Assembly: GCA_934456295.1 (NCBI GenBank)
Contig: CAKSHB010000001.1
Span: forward strand, 1 to 64,000
Length of the DNA stretch: 64,000 nt
Direction of reading: 5' to 3'
Source: an uncultured Clostridia bacterium
GTDB lineage: Bacteria > Bacillota > Clostridia > UBA1381 > UMGS1253
The position numbers and the translations under genes are program-made. Under the pieces are notes generated by a model, which was not told the DNA's origin, did not search any database, and saw only the letters and a program-made list of their open reading frames with translations. Positions 37,095 through 45,004 of the stretch are shown piece by piece; the stretch's first letter is position 1, and every line of letters starts with the position of its first letter.

Positions 37095-38168
37095 ATGTTT
37101 GATAAGCTGGCGTTTATCGAAGAAAAATATGAAGATTTGAGTAAAAAAATAAGCGATCCGCAGATTATTGCGGACAACGAAACATGGAGCAAATACTGCA
37201 AGGAACATTCGGACATAACGCCGATTGTGGAAAAATACCGTGAATATAAAGCTGCCATGGAAACTGTTTCCGATGCTGAGGAGATGCTGAAAGACAACAA
37301 TGACAAGGAATTTGAGGAGATGCTCCGTTCCGAGCTTTCCGAGGCACAGGAGAAGATAGCACTTTGTGAGCAGGAGCTTAAAATACTTTTGCTGCCGAAG
37401 GACCCGAATGACGATAAAAACGTTATCATAGAAATCCGCGGCGGTGCCGGCGGAGATGAGGCGGCGCTGTTTGCGGCAGATTTGATGCGTATGTACAGCA
37501 TGTATGCCGAGGCGAAGAACTGGAAAATTGACATAATGAACACAAATGAAACCGATATCGGCGGCTATAAAGAAATTTCGTTTATGCTTGTCGGGCAGGG
37601 AGCATACAGCCGCCTGAAGTTTGAAAGCGGAGTGCACAGGGTTCAGCGTGTGCCGTCAACAGAGTCAAGCGGACGCATACACACTTCAACCGTTACGGTT
37701 GCGGTGCTTCCGGAGGTTGAGGACGTTGAGGTTGAAATTAATCAGAATGATTTGAGAATTGATGTGTTCCGCGCCGGCGGTCCGGGCGGTCAGTGTGTAA
37801 ACACGACGGACTCTGCCGTCAGGATAACGCATTTGCCAACAGGGCTTGTTGTGTCGTGTCAGGACGAAAAATCACAGCATAAAAATAAGGATAAGGCAAT
37901 GAAAATTCTGCGTTCGCGCTTATATGACCTCATAAGCTCTCAGCAGCATGAGGAAATTGCGCAGAACAGAAAGAGCCAGGTCGGTACGGGGGACAGAAGC
38001 GAGAGAATCAGAACATATAATTTTCCTCAGGGACGTGTCACCGACCACAGAATAGGACTCACGCTGCACAAGCTTGAGGCTGTGCTTAACGGCGATTTGG
38101 ACGAATTGATTGATGCGCTGATTACTGCGGATCAGAGTGAAAAGCTGAAAGCAAACGGCGGAGAATAA
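37095..38168 (+). CDS. prfA: Peptide chain release factor 1
   Basis: Recognises UAA and UAG stop codons and triggers peptide release. The 357-residue protein contains the GGQ motif in [17 protein letters not shown], the [14 protein letters not shown] segment before it and the codon-recognition region within domain 2. AAGGAG lies 7 bases before the ATG at 37095; a second ATG at 37089 is too close to the ribosome site. The gene prmC, often downstream, is absent here. Confidence 0.97.
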   Translation: MFDKLAFIEEKYEDLSKKISDPQIIADNETWSKYCKEHSDITPIVEKYREYKAAMETVSDAEEMLKDNNDKEFEEMLRSELSEAQEKIALCEQELKILLLPKDPNDDKNVIIEIRGGAGGDEAALFAADLMRMYSMYAEAKNWKIDIMNTNETDIGGYKEISFMLVGQGAYSRLKFESGVHRVQRVPSTESSGRIHTSTVTVAVLPEVEDVEVEINQNDLRIDVFRAGGPGGQCVNTTDSAVRITHLPTGLVVSCQDEKSQHKNKDKAMKILRSRLYDLISSQQHEEIAQNRKSQVGTGDRSERIRTYNFPQGRVTDHRIGLTLHKLEAVLNGDLDELIDALITADQSEKLKANGGE

Positions 38169-38199
38169 GCAAGTATGTGAACGGAAATAGTATAGAAAT

Positions 38200-38228
38200 T
38201 AAAAAGGTGCGTTTGAAAAAACGCACCT
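38200..38228 (-). terminator. Terminator of the TM2 protein gene
   Basis: On the minus strand AGGTGCGT (38228-38221) pairs with ACGCACCT (38212-38205) and runs into TTTTT. It may also slow prfA transcription from the other side. Confidence 0.75.
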
Positions 38229-38247
38229 ATTATATTGTAAGTTTGAG

Positions 38248-38589
38248 TTATGAAAGCGGATTTCCCGAGGCATCCGTGCGCACATTTCCGGCGAGAATAA
38301 GTATTCCGTCTATGATGGGCCATATCACACCTGTGCCGCCGGTGATAAATGTGAACACAAGCTGCAATATTGCGATGGTGTTATAGCCGAGATAAAAGCG
38401 GCCCGCACCTATAAATCCGAGAAATATCTGCATAAGACCGGCAGCTATGCGCGACTTTGCGTGTGAAAACTCGAAGTCGGGCTTTACATGCTTAACCTCA
38501 TATGCCGATTCGTCATACGGATTATTTCCGCACTGGCTGCATTTTGTTGAATTGTCGGGAATTTCAGCGCCGCAGGATTTGCAGAACAC
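38248..38589 (-). CDS. Zinc-ribbon and TM2 domain protein
   Basis: A 113-residue membrane protein. The N-terminus is a zinc ribbon with two CxxC pairs (CKSCG and CSQCG, residues 3-25); the C-terminal half is a TM2 domain with two membrane segments (about 52-72 and 75-100) separated by the family GxGRFYLG turn. Such proteins are common in Firmicutes and of unknown function. Start GTG at 38589 is preceded by GGAGGTATG. Confidence 0.85.
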   Translation of the reverse strand: MFCKSCGAEIPDNSTKCSQCGNNPYDESAYEVKHVKPDFEFSHAKSRIAAGLMQIFLGFIGAGRFYLGYNTIAILQLVFTFITGGTGVIWPIIDGILILAGNVRTDASGNPLS

Positions 38590-38631
38590 AACACATACCT
38601 CCAAAACGATTATTGATTTTCCGATATATTA

Positions 38632-38659
38632 AGTATATACGATATTTGCGAAAAAACAA
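38632..38659 (-). promoter_or_regulatory. Promoter of the TM2 protein gene
   Basis: Minus strand TTGTTT (38659-38654), 16 bases, TATACT (38637-38632). Confidence 0.55.
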
Positions 38660-38719
38660 TAAAAAGAGCTGTTTTGGAGATTAAAATTTACAATTTATTA
38701 AAAAATAGCGGAGTATGTA

Positions 38720-38977
38720 TCAGCTTATAAATATTTTTGCACACACAAGCATAAGAAATCCCGGTATTCCGAGAAGTCCGCATACCACGGCGGAATAGAG
38801 GTTTACGCCGAGGCTCATGCCGAACAGACTTCCCGCATAGTTAAACAGCACAAGGCAAAGCGAGCCTATGACGCTGTTTGCCGCAGCCTTTAATATAAAT
38901 TTTACGGGCTTTGTGAAGAACCATACAAGAAGATACAGTACGGCAAAGCCTAAAATAAAAAGCGCGATTGTGTTCAT
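38720..38977 (-). CDS. BofA family protein (pro-sigma-K processing inhibitor-like)
   Basis: BofA in Bacillus subtilis holds the SpoIVFB protease inactive until engulfment signals arrive. This 85-residue protein has two or three hydrophobic segments, and the family core VKFILKAAANSVIGSLCLVL followed by an FNYAG turn and LGVNLYSAVVCGLLGIPGF. The start ATG 38977 is not ideally placed to GGGGAG upstream, so the N-terminus is uncertain. It follows the DUF2508 gene, a common pairing; recR, often next to them, is not here. Confidence 0.85.
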   Translation of the reverse strand: MNTIALFILGFAVLYLLVWFFTKPVKFILKAAANSVIGSLCLVLFNYAGSLFGMSLGVNLYSAVVCGLLGIPGFLMLVCAKIFIS

Positions 38978-39050
38978 GTTTACATTCGTATAAATCTCCC
39001 CCTTTTTGCGGTGCGCGCTGTGTCTGCGCATTGTGAAACGGTGCTGTGTT

Positions 39051-39278
39051 TTAATTTTTGGTACTGTGCTTTAGTTTTTTTAGAAGGTAGCTGTATTTTG
39101 CCTGTGCGGCTTTTATCTGATAGGCATATGCGTCTACCAGAAGCGGGTCGGTGGCATATGAAAAGTTCTCATTTGCCATGTCGAGTTCAAATTTTGCATG
39201 TGCTATACTTTGCATGAGCTCGCTGCTTTCTCGTTCATATGATTTTTTTTGCGCTGATGTGCTTTGAAAAATAAACAT
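39051..39278 (-). CDS. DUF2508 family protein (YaaL-like)
   Basis: A 75-residue, mostly helical soluble protein with the pattern ELMQSIAHAKFELDMANENF and a tyrosine-rich LVDAYAYQIKAAQAKYSYLL core. DUF2508 genes usually precede bofA, as here. Function unknown. Start ATG 39278 is chosen because AAAGGGA lies 6 bases upstream; a longer frame lacks a site. Confidence 0.8.
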   Translation of the reverse strand: MFIFQSTSAQKKSYERESSELMQSIAHAKFELDMANENFSYATDPLLVDAYAYQIKAAQAKYSYLLKKLKHSTKN

Positions 39279-39607
39279 ATTTTCCCTTTCTGCCCTTATT
39301 TGTCGGAGGTTGATTTTTGCGCCGCACTTGGGCAATACGCCGCGTTGTTTTTTGATATTAAATGCTACTATTAATTATAGTCGGATATATGGATAAATAT
39401 TCCGAAAAAAGAAAAAAGCAGAAAAAATTAACGCAAAAACCGCAGTTATATTAGGGTTGCGGCGGATTTAACCGCGTATGGAAAAAAATACGGGCGAAAT
39501 AACTGGAAAAATTTGCAAAAATTTCCAAAAAAGCATTGATTTTTAGATTTATATGTGATATATTATGTTTACAGGAAAAAATTTACATTTAGGAGAGTGG
39601 GGCTATA
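39279..39607. other. Divergent spacer between DUF2508 gene and spo0A
   Basis: About 330 bases without a gene. It contains a hairpin GCGG..CCGC (about 39460-39475), A-rich tracts and the spo0A promoter at 39536-39564. I did not find a clear 0A box or a sigma-H promoter. Confidence 0.5.
39536..39564 (+). promoter_or_regulatory. Promoter of spo0A
   Basis: TTGATT (39536-39541), 17 bases, TATATT (39559-39564), with a TGn extension before the -10 box. It looks like a vegetative sigma-A promoter. Confidence 0.65.
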
Positions 39608-40414
39608 ATGGAGAAAAATATATCCGTTTTGCTGGCAGACGACAGTGAGGAATTTGTAAAAACAGTGAAGGATTATCTGGATTCACAGGAGGGGATTACG
39701 GTATCGGGTGTGGCACATGACGGACGCGAGGCGTTTGAAATGATAAAAGAAACAAAGCCCGATGTGGCACTGATTGATATGGTTATGCCGCTTGTGGACG
39801 GATTGGGTGTTTTAAAGAAGATAAAAAATACAAATCTGGAGAAAGAACCGGTTTGTATGATGTTCTCGGGAGTCGGTCAGGGCAGAATGACACAGATGGC
39901 AATGGAGCTTGGTGCACAGTATTTTATTTTAAAGCCGTTTGAGCTTGATTCGCTTGCCGAAAGAATACGTGAGTTCGGCAACGGGGGAGAAGTCGGCGAG
40001 GCATGTGCAAATTCCTCGGAAAACAGTGACAAGGGCGCTGACAGCGCAAAATGCTACAGTGAGGATGAGCTGGAAATGGCGGTTACGGGTATAATTCATG
40101 AAATCGGAATACCTGCCCATGTAAAGGGATATCCGCTTATAAGAAGTGCAATACTTATGGCGATAAACGATATGGAAATTATAAACCACATAACAAAACA
40201 GCTTTATCCCGATTTGGCGAAAATGTATAAGACAACACCGAGCCGTGTTGAGCGCGCAATAAGACATGCAATTGAGCTTGCATGGGACAGGGGAAACAGA
40301 GAGGTTATGGAGACGATGTTCGGCTATACGATTTCGCCGGATAAAGGAAAGCCGACAAACAGCGAATTTATCGCGATGATTGCCGATAATATGAGGCTGA
40401 GAATAAAGAGATAA
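39608..40414 (+). CDS. spo0A: Sporulation master regulator Spo0A
   Basis: Response regulator that starts sporulation when phosphorylated. The receiver domain (1-120) has the acidic pair DD at 11-12, phospho-acceptor Asp57 in [10 protein letters not shown] and the conserved lysine in FILKPFELD. After a variable linker the Spo0A C-terminal domain (about 155-268) contains [16 protein letters not shown] and the DNA recognition helix [14 protein letters not shown]. Full length of 268 residues argues for a functional sporulation switch. GGAGAG lies before the ATG. A terminator follows. Confidence 0.98.
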   Translation: MEKNISVLLADDSEEFVKTVKDYLDSQEGITVSGVAHDGREAFEMIKETKPDVALIDMVMPLVDGLGVLKKIKNTNLEKEPVCMMFSGVGQGRMTQMAMELGAQYFILKPFELDSLAERIREFGNGGEVGEACANSSENSDKGADSAKCYSEDELEMAVTGIIHEIGIPAHVKGYPLIRSAILMAINDMEIINHITKQLYPDLAKMYKTTPSRVERAIRHAIELAWDRGNREVMETMFGYTISPDKGKPTNSEFIAMIADNMRLRIKR

Positions 40415-40441
40415 ATTGAAAAAGCAAAAACAATATAACAT

Positions 40442-40478
40442 AAGCGGAAAGTCATCATCGTGTGATTTTCCGCTTTAT
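40442..40478 (+). terminator. Terminator after spo0A
   Basis: AAGCGGAAA (40442-40450) pairs with TTTCCGCTT (40467-40475). The stop codon of the convergent membrane protein gene lies within the loop. Confidence 0.75.
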
Positions 40479-40802
40479 TATTTGTAATATAAAAACGATT
40501 ATTATGCATACTGTAAACGAAACCAGTGAAAAAAGGAATATATACAGTGAAAACATGAAACAGATATGTACAGTGTTTTCATTTGCGCCCATCATTGTTA
40601 TGCCGAAATACCCTGTAAGCAGCAGAAAAATAAGCATTACAGAGGCAAAAATGCCGGACAGCATAATGCATTTCTGCCGGAAACGCCGGGCTGATTTTTG
40701 TTTTGCAAGAAAATGCAGACATTGGCGTTTTTTGCTGCATTTGCTGCATGAGGTATAATTGCTTGAAATACCTGTTATTTCCGTATATTTTTTATGTATC
40801 AT
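40455..40802 (-). CDS. Small two-helix membrane protein with cysteine-rich N-terminus
   Basis: A 115-residue protein that I cannot place in a family. Residues 19-29 hold CSKCSKKRQC, possibly a metal site; two long hydrophobic segments follow (about 45-68 and 78-108). The ATG at 40802 is preceded by GGAGGG 10 bases upstream, which supports it as a real gene. Its start lies next to the direct-repeat region 40844-40973, which may contain its control region. Confidence 0.6.
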   Translation of the reverse strand: MIHKKYTEITGISSNYTSCSKCSKKRQCLHFLAKQKSARRFRQKCIMLSGIFASVMLIFLLLTGYFGITMMGANENTVHICFMFSLYIFLFSLVSFTVCIIIVFILQIIKRKITR

Positions 40803-40843
40803 ATGTATAAACCCTCCGATTAATCAGGCATAAGTGTGTGTTC

Positions 40844-40973
40844 GGTAACCGCTATTGTAAATATTATAATGCAACAGCGAAGGCGGCAAAAAGTCGCCGA
40901 AGAATTGCTTTTCAATATTTACATCAATTACAAACACGCAGGTGTTTGGTAACCGCTATTGTAAATATTATAA
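40844..40973. repeat. 26-bp direct repeat pair
   Basis: The same 26 bases, GGTAACCGCTATTGTAAATA followed by TTATAA, occur at 40844-40869 and 40948-40973, 104 bases apart, with partial similarity beyond both ends. Between them lies a hairpin GGCG/CGCC (about 40881-40899). On the minus strand the first copy includes a TATAAT and precedes the membrane protein gene. The stretch 40803-41115 has no gene. Confidence 0.85.
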
Positions 40974-41115
40974 CATGCAAAGCATATATTTGCAACTATT
41001 ATTTAACTATAAAATTAAATATAAATTTGATTATATAATTAATTTATAAAATAATGTAAGATTATAATGTGTGAGAGTTTAATATATACGGCTGCAAGGA
41101 GGAGTTGATACAGGC

Positions 41116-41292
41116 ATGGACTTTATAATAAAAAAACCCACAAGCTCAAACAGGACGATACGTATGCCGGATACGCTTATTGAAAAAATAACCGAGATTG
41201 CCTGCGAAAAGGATATATCGTTTAATCAGGTTGTTGTTCAGTGCTGTGAGTATGCGATTGAAAATCTGCCGAAGGAGAAAGATGAAAAATAA
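41116..41292 (+). CDS. Small ribbon-helix-helix protein
   Basis: A 58-residue protein starting at ATG 41116 behind AAGGAGGAG. The sequence RTIRMPDTLIEKITEIA followed by KDISFNQVVVQCCEYAI fits the ribbon-helix-helix fold: a DNA-binding strand, then two helices with the usual SFNQVV turn. No toxin gene follows, so it is more likely a small regulator or antitoxin-like orphan. A perfect terminator lies ten bases after the stop. Confidence 0.8.
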   Translation: MDFIIKKPTSSNRTIRMPDTLIEKITEIACEKDISFNQVVVQCCEYAIENLPKEKDEK

Positions 41293-41301
41293 TTCGGAAG
41301 C

Positions 41302-41333
41302 AAAAAACCTGTCGGATATCCGACAGGTTTTTT
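41302..41333. terminator. Palindromic terminator after the RHH gene
   Basis: A perfect 32-bp palindrome: A6, CCTGTCGGAT, ATCCGACAGG, T6. It can act in both directions, for the RHH gene and for the convergent tRNA. Confidence 0.92.
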
Positions 41334-41380
41334 AGGCGTTTTAAGAAGTAAATTGCTATTGTGTTCAAATTAGCATCATT

Positions 41381-41472
41381 TGGCGGAGAGAGAGGGATTC
41401 GAACCCTCGGAACGCTATTAACGCTCACACGATTTCCAATCGTGCGCCTTAGACCGACTCAGCCATCTCTCC
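41381..41472 (-). tRNA. tRNA-Ser (anticodon GGA)
   Basis: On the minus strand the acceptor stem GGAGAGA pairs with TCTCTCC. The anticodon stem-loop CACGATTGGAAATCGTG has loop TTGGAAA, giving anticodon GGA. A long variable arm (AGCGTTAATAGCGTT region) and the T loop GGTTCGAATCC identify a class II serine tRNA. The discriminator base is G and CCA is encoded (41383-41381). It reads UCC and UCU codons. Confidence 0.97.
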
Positions 41473-41719
41473 GTATAAATATGCGATTATAAACAACGCT
41501 TATTATTTTAACACAACAAATATTATTTTGTCAATAAAAAATTGATTTATGTGCAAAAATGTGTGATGAAACGCTGTGTTAAAATTGCCCTGTGCAATTT
41601 CTTCCGTTGTTATAAGCCCTATAGGATTGAAACAGTGGGGTTGAAATTACTTGACAGTAATTTCTTCCATTGGTATAATAAAAGTATAAAAACAGTTATT
41701 TTTGAAGGAGCGACCTTTT
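41473..41719 (+). promoter_or_regulatory. Promoter region of the SLH-DUF4430-ECF operon
   Basis: A perfect promoter TTGACA (41651-41656), 17 bases, TATAAT (41674-41679) lies 40 bases before the start codon. Its core is partly duplicated upstream: AATTTCTTCC with TTG and TATAA occurs at 41596-41615 and 41659-41678, the first copy beside a weak TTGCCC. I found no cobalamin riboswitch box. Confidence 0.85.
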
Positions 41720-43324
41720 TTGAAAAAAATTATAAGTGTATTTTTATCTATATGCATAATATTTTCGGTAATTACGGTATATGCAAATGAAAACACTGAT
41801 GCGGCAATCAGCGACACGGTTTCATATCTGATTAATTTGCAGCCGAATCCGAGTGTAGGCTCAATCGGGGGCGAGTGGCTCGTTATAGGTATTGCGCGCA
41901 GCGGAGAAGAAGCGCCGCAGGGGTATTTTGAGCGTTATTATGACAATGTGTGCAGATATGTCAGTGAAAAAAACGGTATTTTGCACGAAAAAAAGTATAC
42001 GGAATATTCGCGGCTGATAATTGCGCTGACGGCTATCGGGAAAAATCCCGCCGATGTATGCGGATTTAATCTGCTGACAGCGCTCGGAGATTATGAAAAA
42101 GTCGTATGGCAAGGGCTGAACGGACCGATTTTCGCGCTTATTGCGCTTGACAGCAGAAATTATGAAATGCCTGTGTGTGCCGACGGCAAGCTTGCGGCGA
42201 CACGGCAGATGTATGTGGATTGCATATTATCGCGGCAGGGAGATGACGGCGGCTTTGCGCTTGCGGACGGCGGAGCCTCAGATGTGGATATAACGGCGAT
42301 GGCGCTTCAGGCGCTCTCTCGTTATACTAACGATGAAAAAACGAAAAATGCGGTCAGCCGCGCGCTGGAATTTTTGAGCAGTGTGCAGAATGACAGGGGC
42401 GGATTTTCGAGCGGCGGAAGTGAGAATGCGGAAAGCTGCGCACAGGTACTCACAGCACTTTCGGCTCTGGGCATACCGGCAGATGACAGCCGTTTTGTGA
42501 AAAACGGAAAAACCGTGCTTGATGCACTGATGTCATTTTATTCGCCCAAGAACGGCTTTATGCACACAAAAGACAACAGCGGTGTGAGTGCGATGTCGTC
42601 GGAACAGGGGTTATATGCTCTGGCGGCATACAGGCGCATGGTGCGCGGTGAAAACAGCCTGTATAGCATGACGGACGTATCGGTACAGCAGGGCGGCGGC
42701 GAAAGCTTTGGGCTGTCGGGAAAAGACGAGCGGATTAAGCATGTCGGCATTGTGCATGAGAACAAAACGTTTTCGGACATATCGGAAAATGTGTACAGGA
42801 AGGAAATAGAGGAACTTGCAAAGAGAAACGTGGTCAGCGGAAAAGGGCAGGATATGTTTGTGCCCGATGATACGATGACGCGAGCCGAATTTGCGGCGAT
42901 AACGGTAAACGCGCTCGGACTTGACACGGATTTTGAAAAAATATTTGAAGATGTCGGGCAGGAGGCATGGTACGGCTCATATATTGCGGCGGCATACAGA
43001 GCAGGGATTGTAAACGGTGTATCGGATACGCTTTTTGAGCCGGAAAAGACTATTACGCGCATGGAGGCGTCGGCGATGGTTGCACGTGCGGCGGCGTTTT
43101 GCGGCATGAATACGGAAATCGGTGAATTGGCGGCGCGCGATGTGCTTGCTGTGTTTGATGATGCATATGACATCAGCGCATGGGCAGTCGGACCGTTTGC
43201 TTTCTGTATTATAAACGGCATGATACCTGATGACGAGATGACGGCAGAGCCTGCGCGTTTTGTGACAAGGTGCGAAATTGCACACATGGTTTATACGCTG
43301 ATGGACAGGGCAAAGCTGTTATAG
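41720..43324 (+). CDS. Secreted alpha/alpha-barrel (prenyltransferase/squalene oxidase repeat) protein with three SLH domains
   Basis: Exported surface protein of 534 residues. A signal peptide (1-23, ending VYA) is followed by an alpha/alpha-toroid domain of the terpenoid cyclase fold (about 30-310) with QGDDGGFALADGG and QNDRGGFSSGGSENAESCA repeats. Three S-layer homology domains (about 350-530, e.g. FSDISENVYRKEIEELA and TMTRAEFAAI) would hold it to the cell wall polymer. The terpenoid-cyclase acid motif is not evident, so a binding role is more likely than cyclisation. The alpha domain of transcobalamin and intrinsic factor has this fold. TTG start with GAAGGAG 11 bases upstream. Confidence 0.85.
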   Translation: MKKIISVFLSICIIFSVITVYANENTDAAISDTVSYLINLQPNPSVGSIGGEWLVIGIARSGEEAPQGYFERYYDNVCRYVSEKNGILHEKKYTEYSRLIIALTAIGKNPADVCGFNLLTALGDYEKVVWQGLNGPIFALIALDSRNYEMPVCADGKLAATRQMYVDCILSRQGDDGGFALADGGASDVDITAMALQALSRYTNDEKTKNAVSRALEFLSSVQNDRGGFSSGGSENAESCAQVLTALSALGIPADDSRFVKNGKTVLDALMSFYSPKNGFMHTKDNSGVSAMSSEQGLYALAAYRRMVRGENSLYSMTDVSVQQGGGESFGLSGKDERIKHVGIVHENKTFSDISENVYRKEIEELAKRNVVSGKGQDMFVPDDTMTRAEFAAITVNALGLDTDFEKIFEDVGQEAWYGSYIAAAYRAGIVNGVSDTLFEPEKTITRMEASAMVARAAAFCGMNTEIGELAARDVLAVFDDAYDISAWAVGPFAFCIINGMIPDDEMTAEPARFVTRCEIAHMVYTLMDRAKLL

Positions 43325-43343
43325 CATATGGGAGTGGGCTTGC

Positions 43344-44132
43344 ATGATGAAACATAAGAATAAAATAATTGTGGTGGCAGTTACACTGATATTGCTTGCG
43401 GCGGCATTTTGGTTTGGCGGAAATGCTCCCGGGACAGGCGGCACGGCAGATATGGGTACGGCGGAAAATGCCGGCAGTGCGGCAAGTACGCAGAGCAGTG
43501 ACGCTGCGGTTCTGCCTATGCCTGAGGGAGAAAGACCGGTAGTTGACGGGGAAGCGGAGGAGGTGCCGAACGAAACCGCCGAGCCGGAAAAAGACGGGCA
43601 AAGCTCTGAGGCGAAGGATACACATGATAATACGGCAGTTTCGGAAAGCAATGAACAGCAGAACAATGACGGCGGACAAAACACACCGCCGACGGATAAA
43701 AAGCCGTCATGCACGATTTCGGTAAGCTGCAAAACAATACTTGACAATATGCAGTATCTGGCGGAGAATAAACATTCTCTCGTACCGCCCGACGGCGTGA
43801 TACTTTCGCCCGTTACAGCGGAGTTTACTGACGGCGAGAGTGTATTTAACGTACTTTCGCGCGAGCTGAAACGCAGAAAGATACATCTGGAGTTTTCATA
43901 TACGCCGATATACAGCAGTGTGTATATTGAGGGCATAAACAATCTGTATGAATTTGACTGCGGCGAATTATCGGGCTGGATGTATTCGGTCAACGGCGTA
44001 TTTCCGAATTACGGCTGTTCGCAGTATAAACTGAGGGACGGCGACAGAGTTGAATGGGTGTATACATGCGACCTCGGGCGCGATGTCGGCGGAGGGGATG
44101 CGGCATATAAGCCAAAAGAGGAGCAGCAGTGA
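43344..44132 (+). CDS. Membrane-anchored DUF4430 (transcobalamin C-terminal-like) protein
   Basis: A 262-residue extracytoplasmic protein: N-terminal membrane anchor (about 8-26), a long acidic, low-complexity linker (about 28-120) and a C-terminal DUF4430 domain (about 160-255). The domain shows DGESVFNVLSRELK, then EGINNLYEFDCGELSGWMYS, NGVFPNYGCSQYKLRDGD and VEWVYTCDLGRD, the usual family pattern. DUF4430 corresponds to the beta domain of animal transcobalamin and intrinsic factor. Its stop overlaps the next start, so it is cotranslated with the ECF transporter. Its substrate is inferred, not shown. Confidence 0.88.
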   Translation: MMKHKNKIIVVAVTLILLAAAFWFGGNAPGTGGTADMGTAENAGSAASTQSSDAAVLPMPEGERPVVDGEAEEVPNETAEPEKDGQSSEAKDTHDNTAVSESNEQQNNDGGQNTPPTDKKPSCTISVSCKTILDNMQYLAENKHSLVPPDGVILSPVTAEFTDGESVFNVLSRELKRRKIHLEFSYTPIYSSVYIEGINNLYEFDCGELSGWMYSVNGVFPNYGCSQYKLRDGDRVEWVYTCDLGRDVGGGDAAYKPKEEQQ

Positions 44133-45004
44133 TGAATGGGTTTAAAAGCTATCACCCGTCGGTTAATTTTATATTTTTTGCGTCTGTAATCGCGTTTTCG
44201 ATGATTTTGATGCACCCTGTATGCTTATGCATATCGTTTGCGTCGGGTTTTGCGTATTCTGTTATGCTTAACGGCAAAAATGCGGTAAAGTTTAACCTGA
44301 CGGTTCTTGTGCCGATGATGCTTGCGGCGGCGCTTATAAATGTCATGTTTAACCATGAGGGCGCAACAATACTGGCATATCTTCCGGACGAAAATCCGCT
44401 CACGCTCGAATCGGTCTTTTACGGTCTTGCGGGTGCGGCGGTTCTTGTTGCGGTCATATGCTGGTTTTCATGTTTTAACGCTGTTATGACAAGCGATAAG
44501 ATTATATATTTATTCGGCAGGATTGCGCCGTCGCTGTCGCTTATACTTTCTATGACACTGCGCTTTGTGCCGCGGTTTAAATCACAGATGAAAAAAATTT
44601 TAGGGTCGCAGCGATGCATAGGGCGCGATGTGACAAACGGGAGCATAATTGCGCGCGCAAAGCACGGGATAACAATTTTGTCAATTATGATTACATGGGC
44701 GCTGGAAAATGCCGTAGAAACCGCAGACAGCATGAAAAGCCGAGGTTACGGTCTTTCGGGCAGAAGCGCCTTTTCAAATTTCAAGCTTACGGGACGCGAT
44801 ATTGGGCTGATTATTTTTATATGCGCGGCTGATGTCTTAATGGCTGCCGCATGTATGTACGGAACCGCCGGCTTCAGCTATTTTCCGGTTACGGACGGGC
44901 TGAATATGAGCGTATACGGTATAGGAGCGGCTGCCGCGTATGCGGCATTGTGTGTATTGCCGGCGGTTATTGAGGTGCGGGAGGTTTGCAGATGGGGGAA
45001 ATAA
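44132..45004 (+). CDS. ECF transporter T component (EcfT/CbiQ family)
   Basis: Transmembrane coupling subunit of an energy-coupling factor vitamin transporter. The 290-residue protein has five to six membrane segments and cytoplasmic coupling helices; the family Ala-Arg-Gly-type motifs are represented around SLILSMTLRFVPRFKSQMKKI and AVETADSMKSRGYGLSGRS. ATG 44132 lies within TGATG, shared with the upstream stop, and GAGGAG precedes it. Its last codons overlap the ATPase gene by 13 bases. Confidence 0.92.
   Translation: MNGFKSYHPSVNFIFFASVIAFSMILMHPVCLCISFASGFAYSVMLNGKNAVKFNLTVLVPMMLAAALINVMFNHEGATILAYLPDENPLTLESVFYGLAGAAVLVAVICWFSCFNAVMTSDKIIYLFGRIAPSLSLILSMTLRFVPRFKSQMKKILGSQRCIGRDVTNGSIIARAKHGITILSIMITWALENAVETADSMKSRGYGLSGRSAFSNFKLTGRDIGLIIFICAADVLMAAACMYGTAGFSYFPVTDGLNMSVYGIGAAAAYAALCVLPAVIEVREVCRWGK

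Noticed and set aside
41116..41333. Toxin-antitoxin module headed by the ribbon-helix-helix protein.
   Set aside because: The gene is followed within ten bases by a perfect terminator, and no toxin-like frame is adjacent.
41605..41635. A stretch ending GGATTGAAAC that resembles the end of a type I CRISPR repeat.
   Set aside because: There is only one copy, with no spacers and no cas genes nearby, and the stretch overlaps the duplicated promoter element.
41473..41719. Cobalamin riboswitch upstream of the SLH/DUF4430/ECF operon.
   Set aside because: The promoter lies only about 40 bases before the start codon, and no B12-box-like GCCACTG is seen on the transcript.
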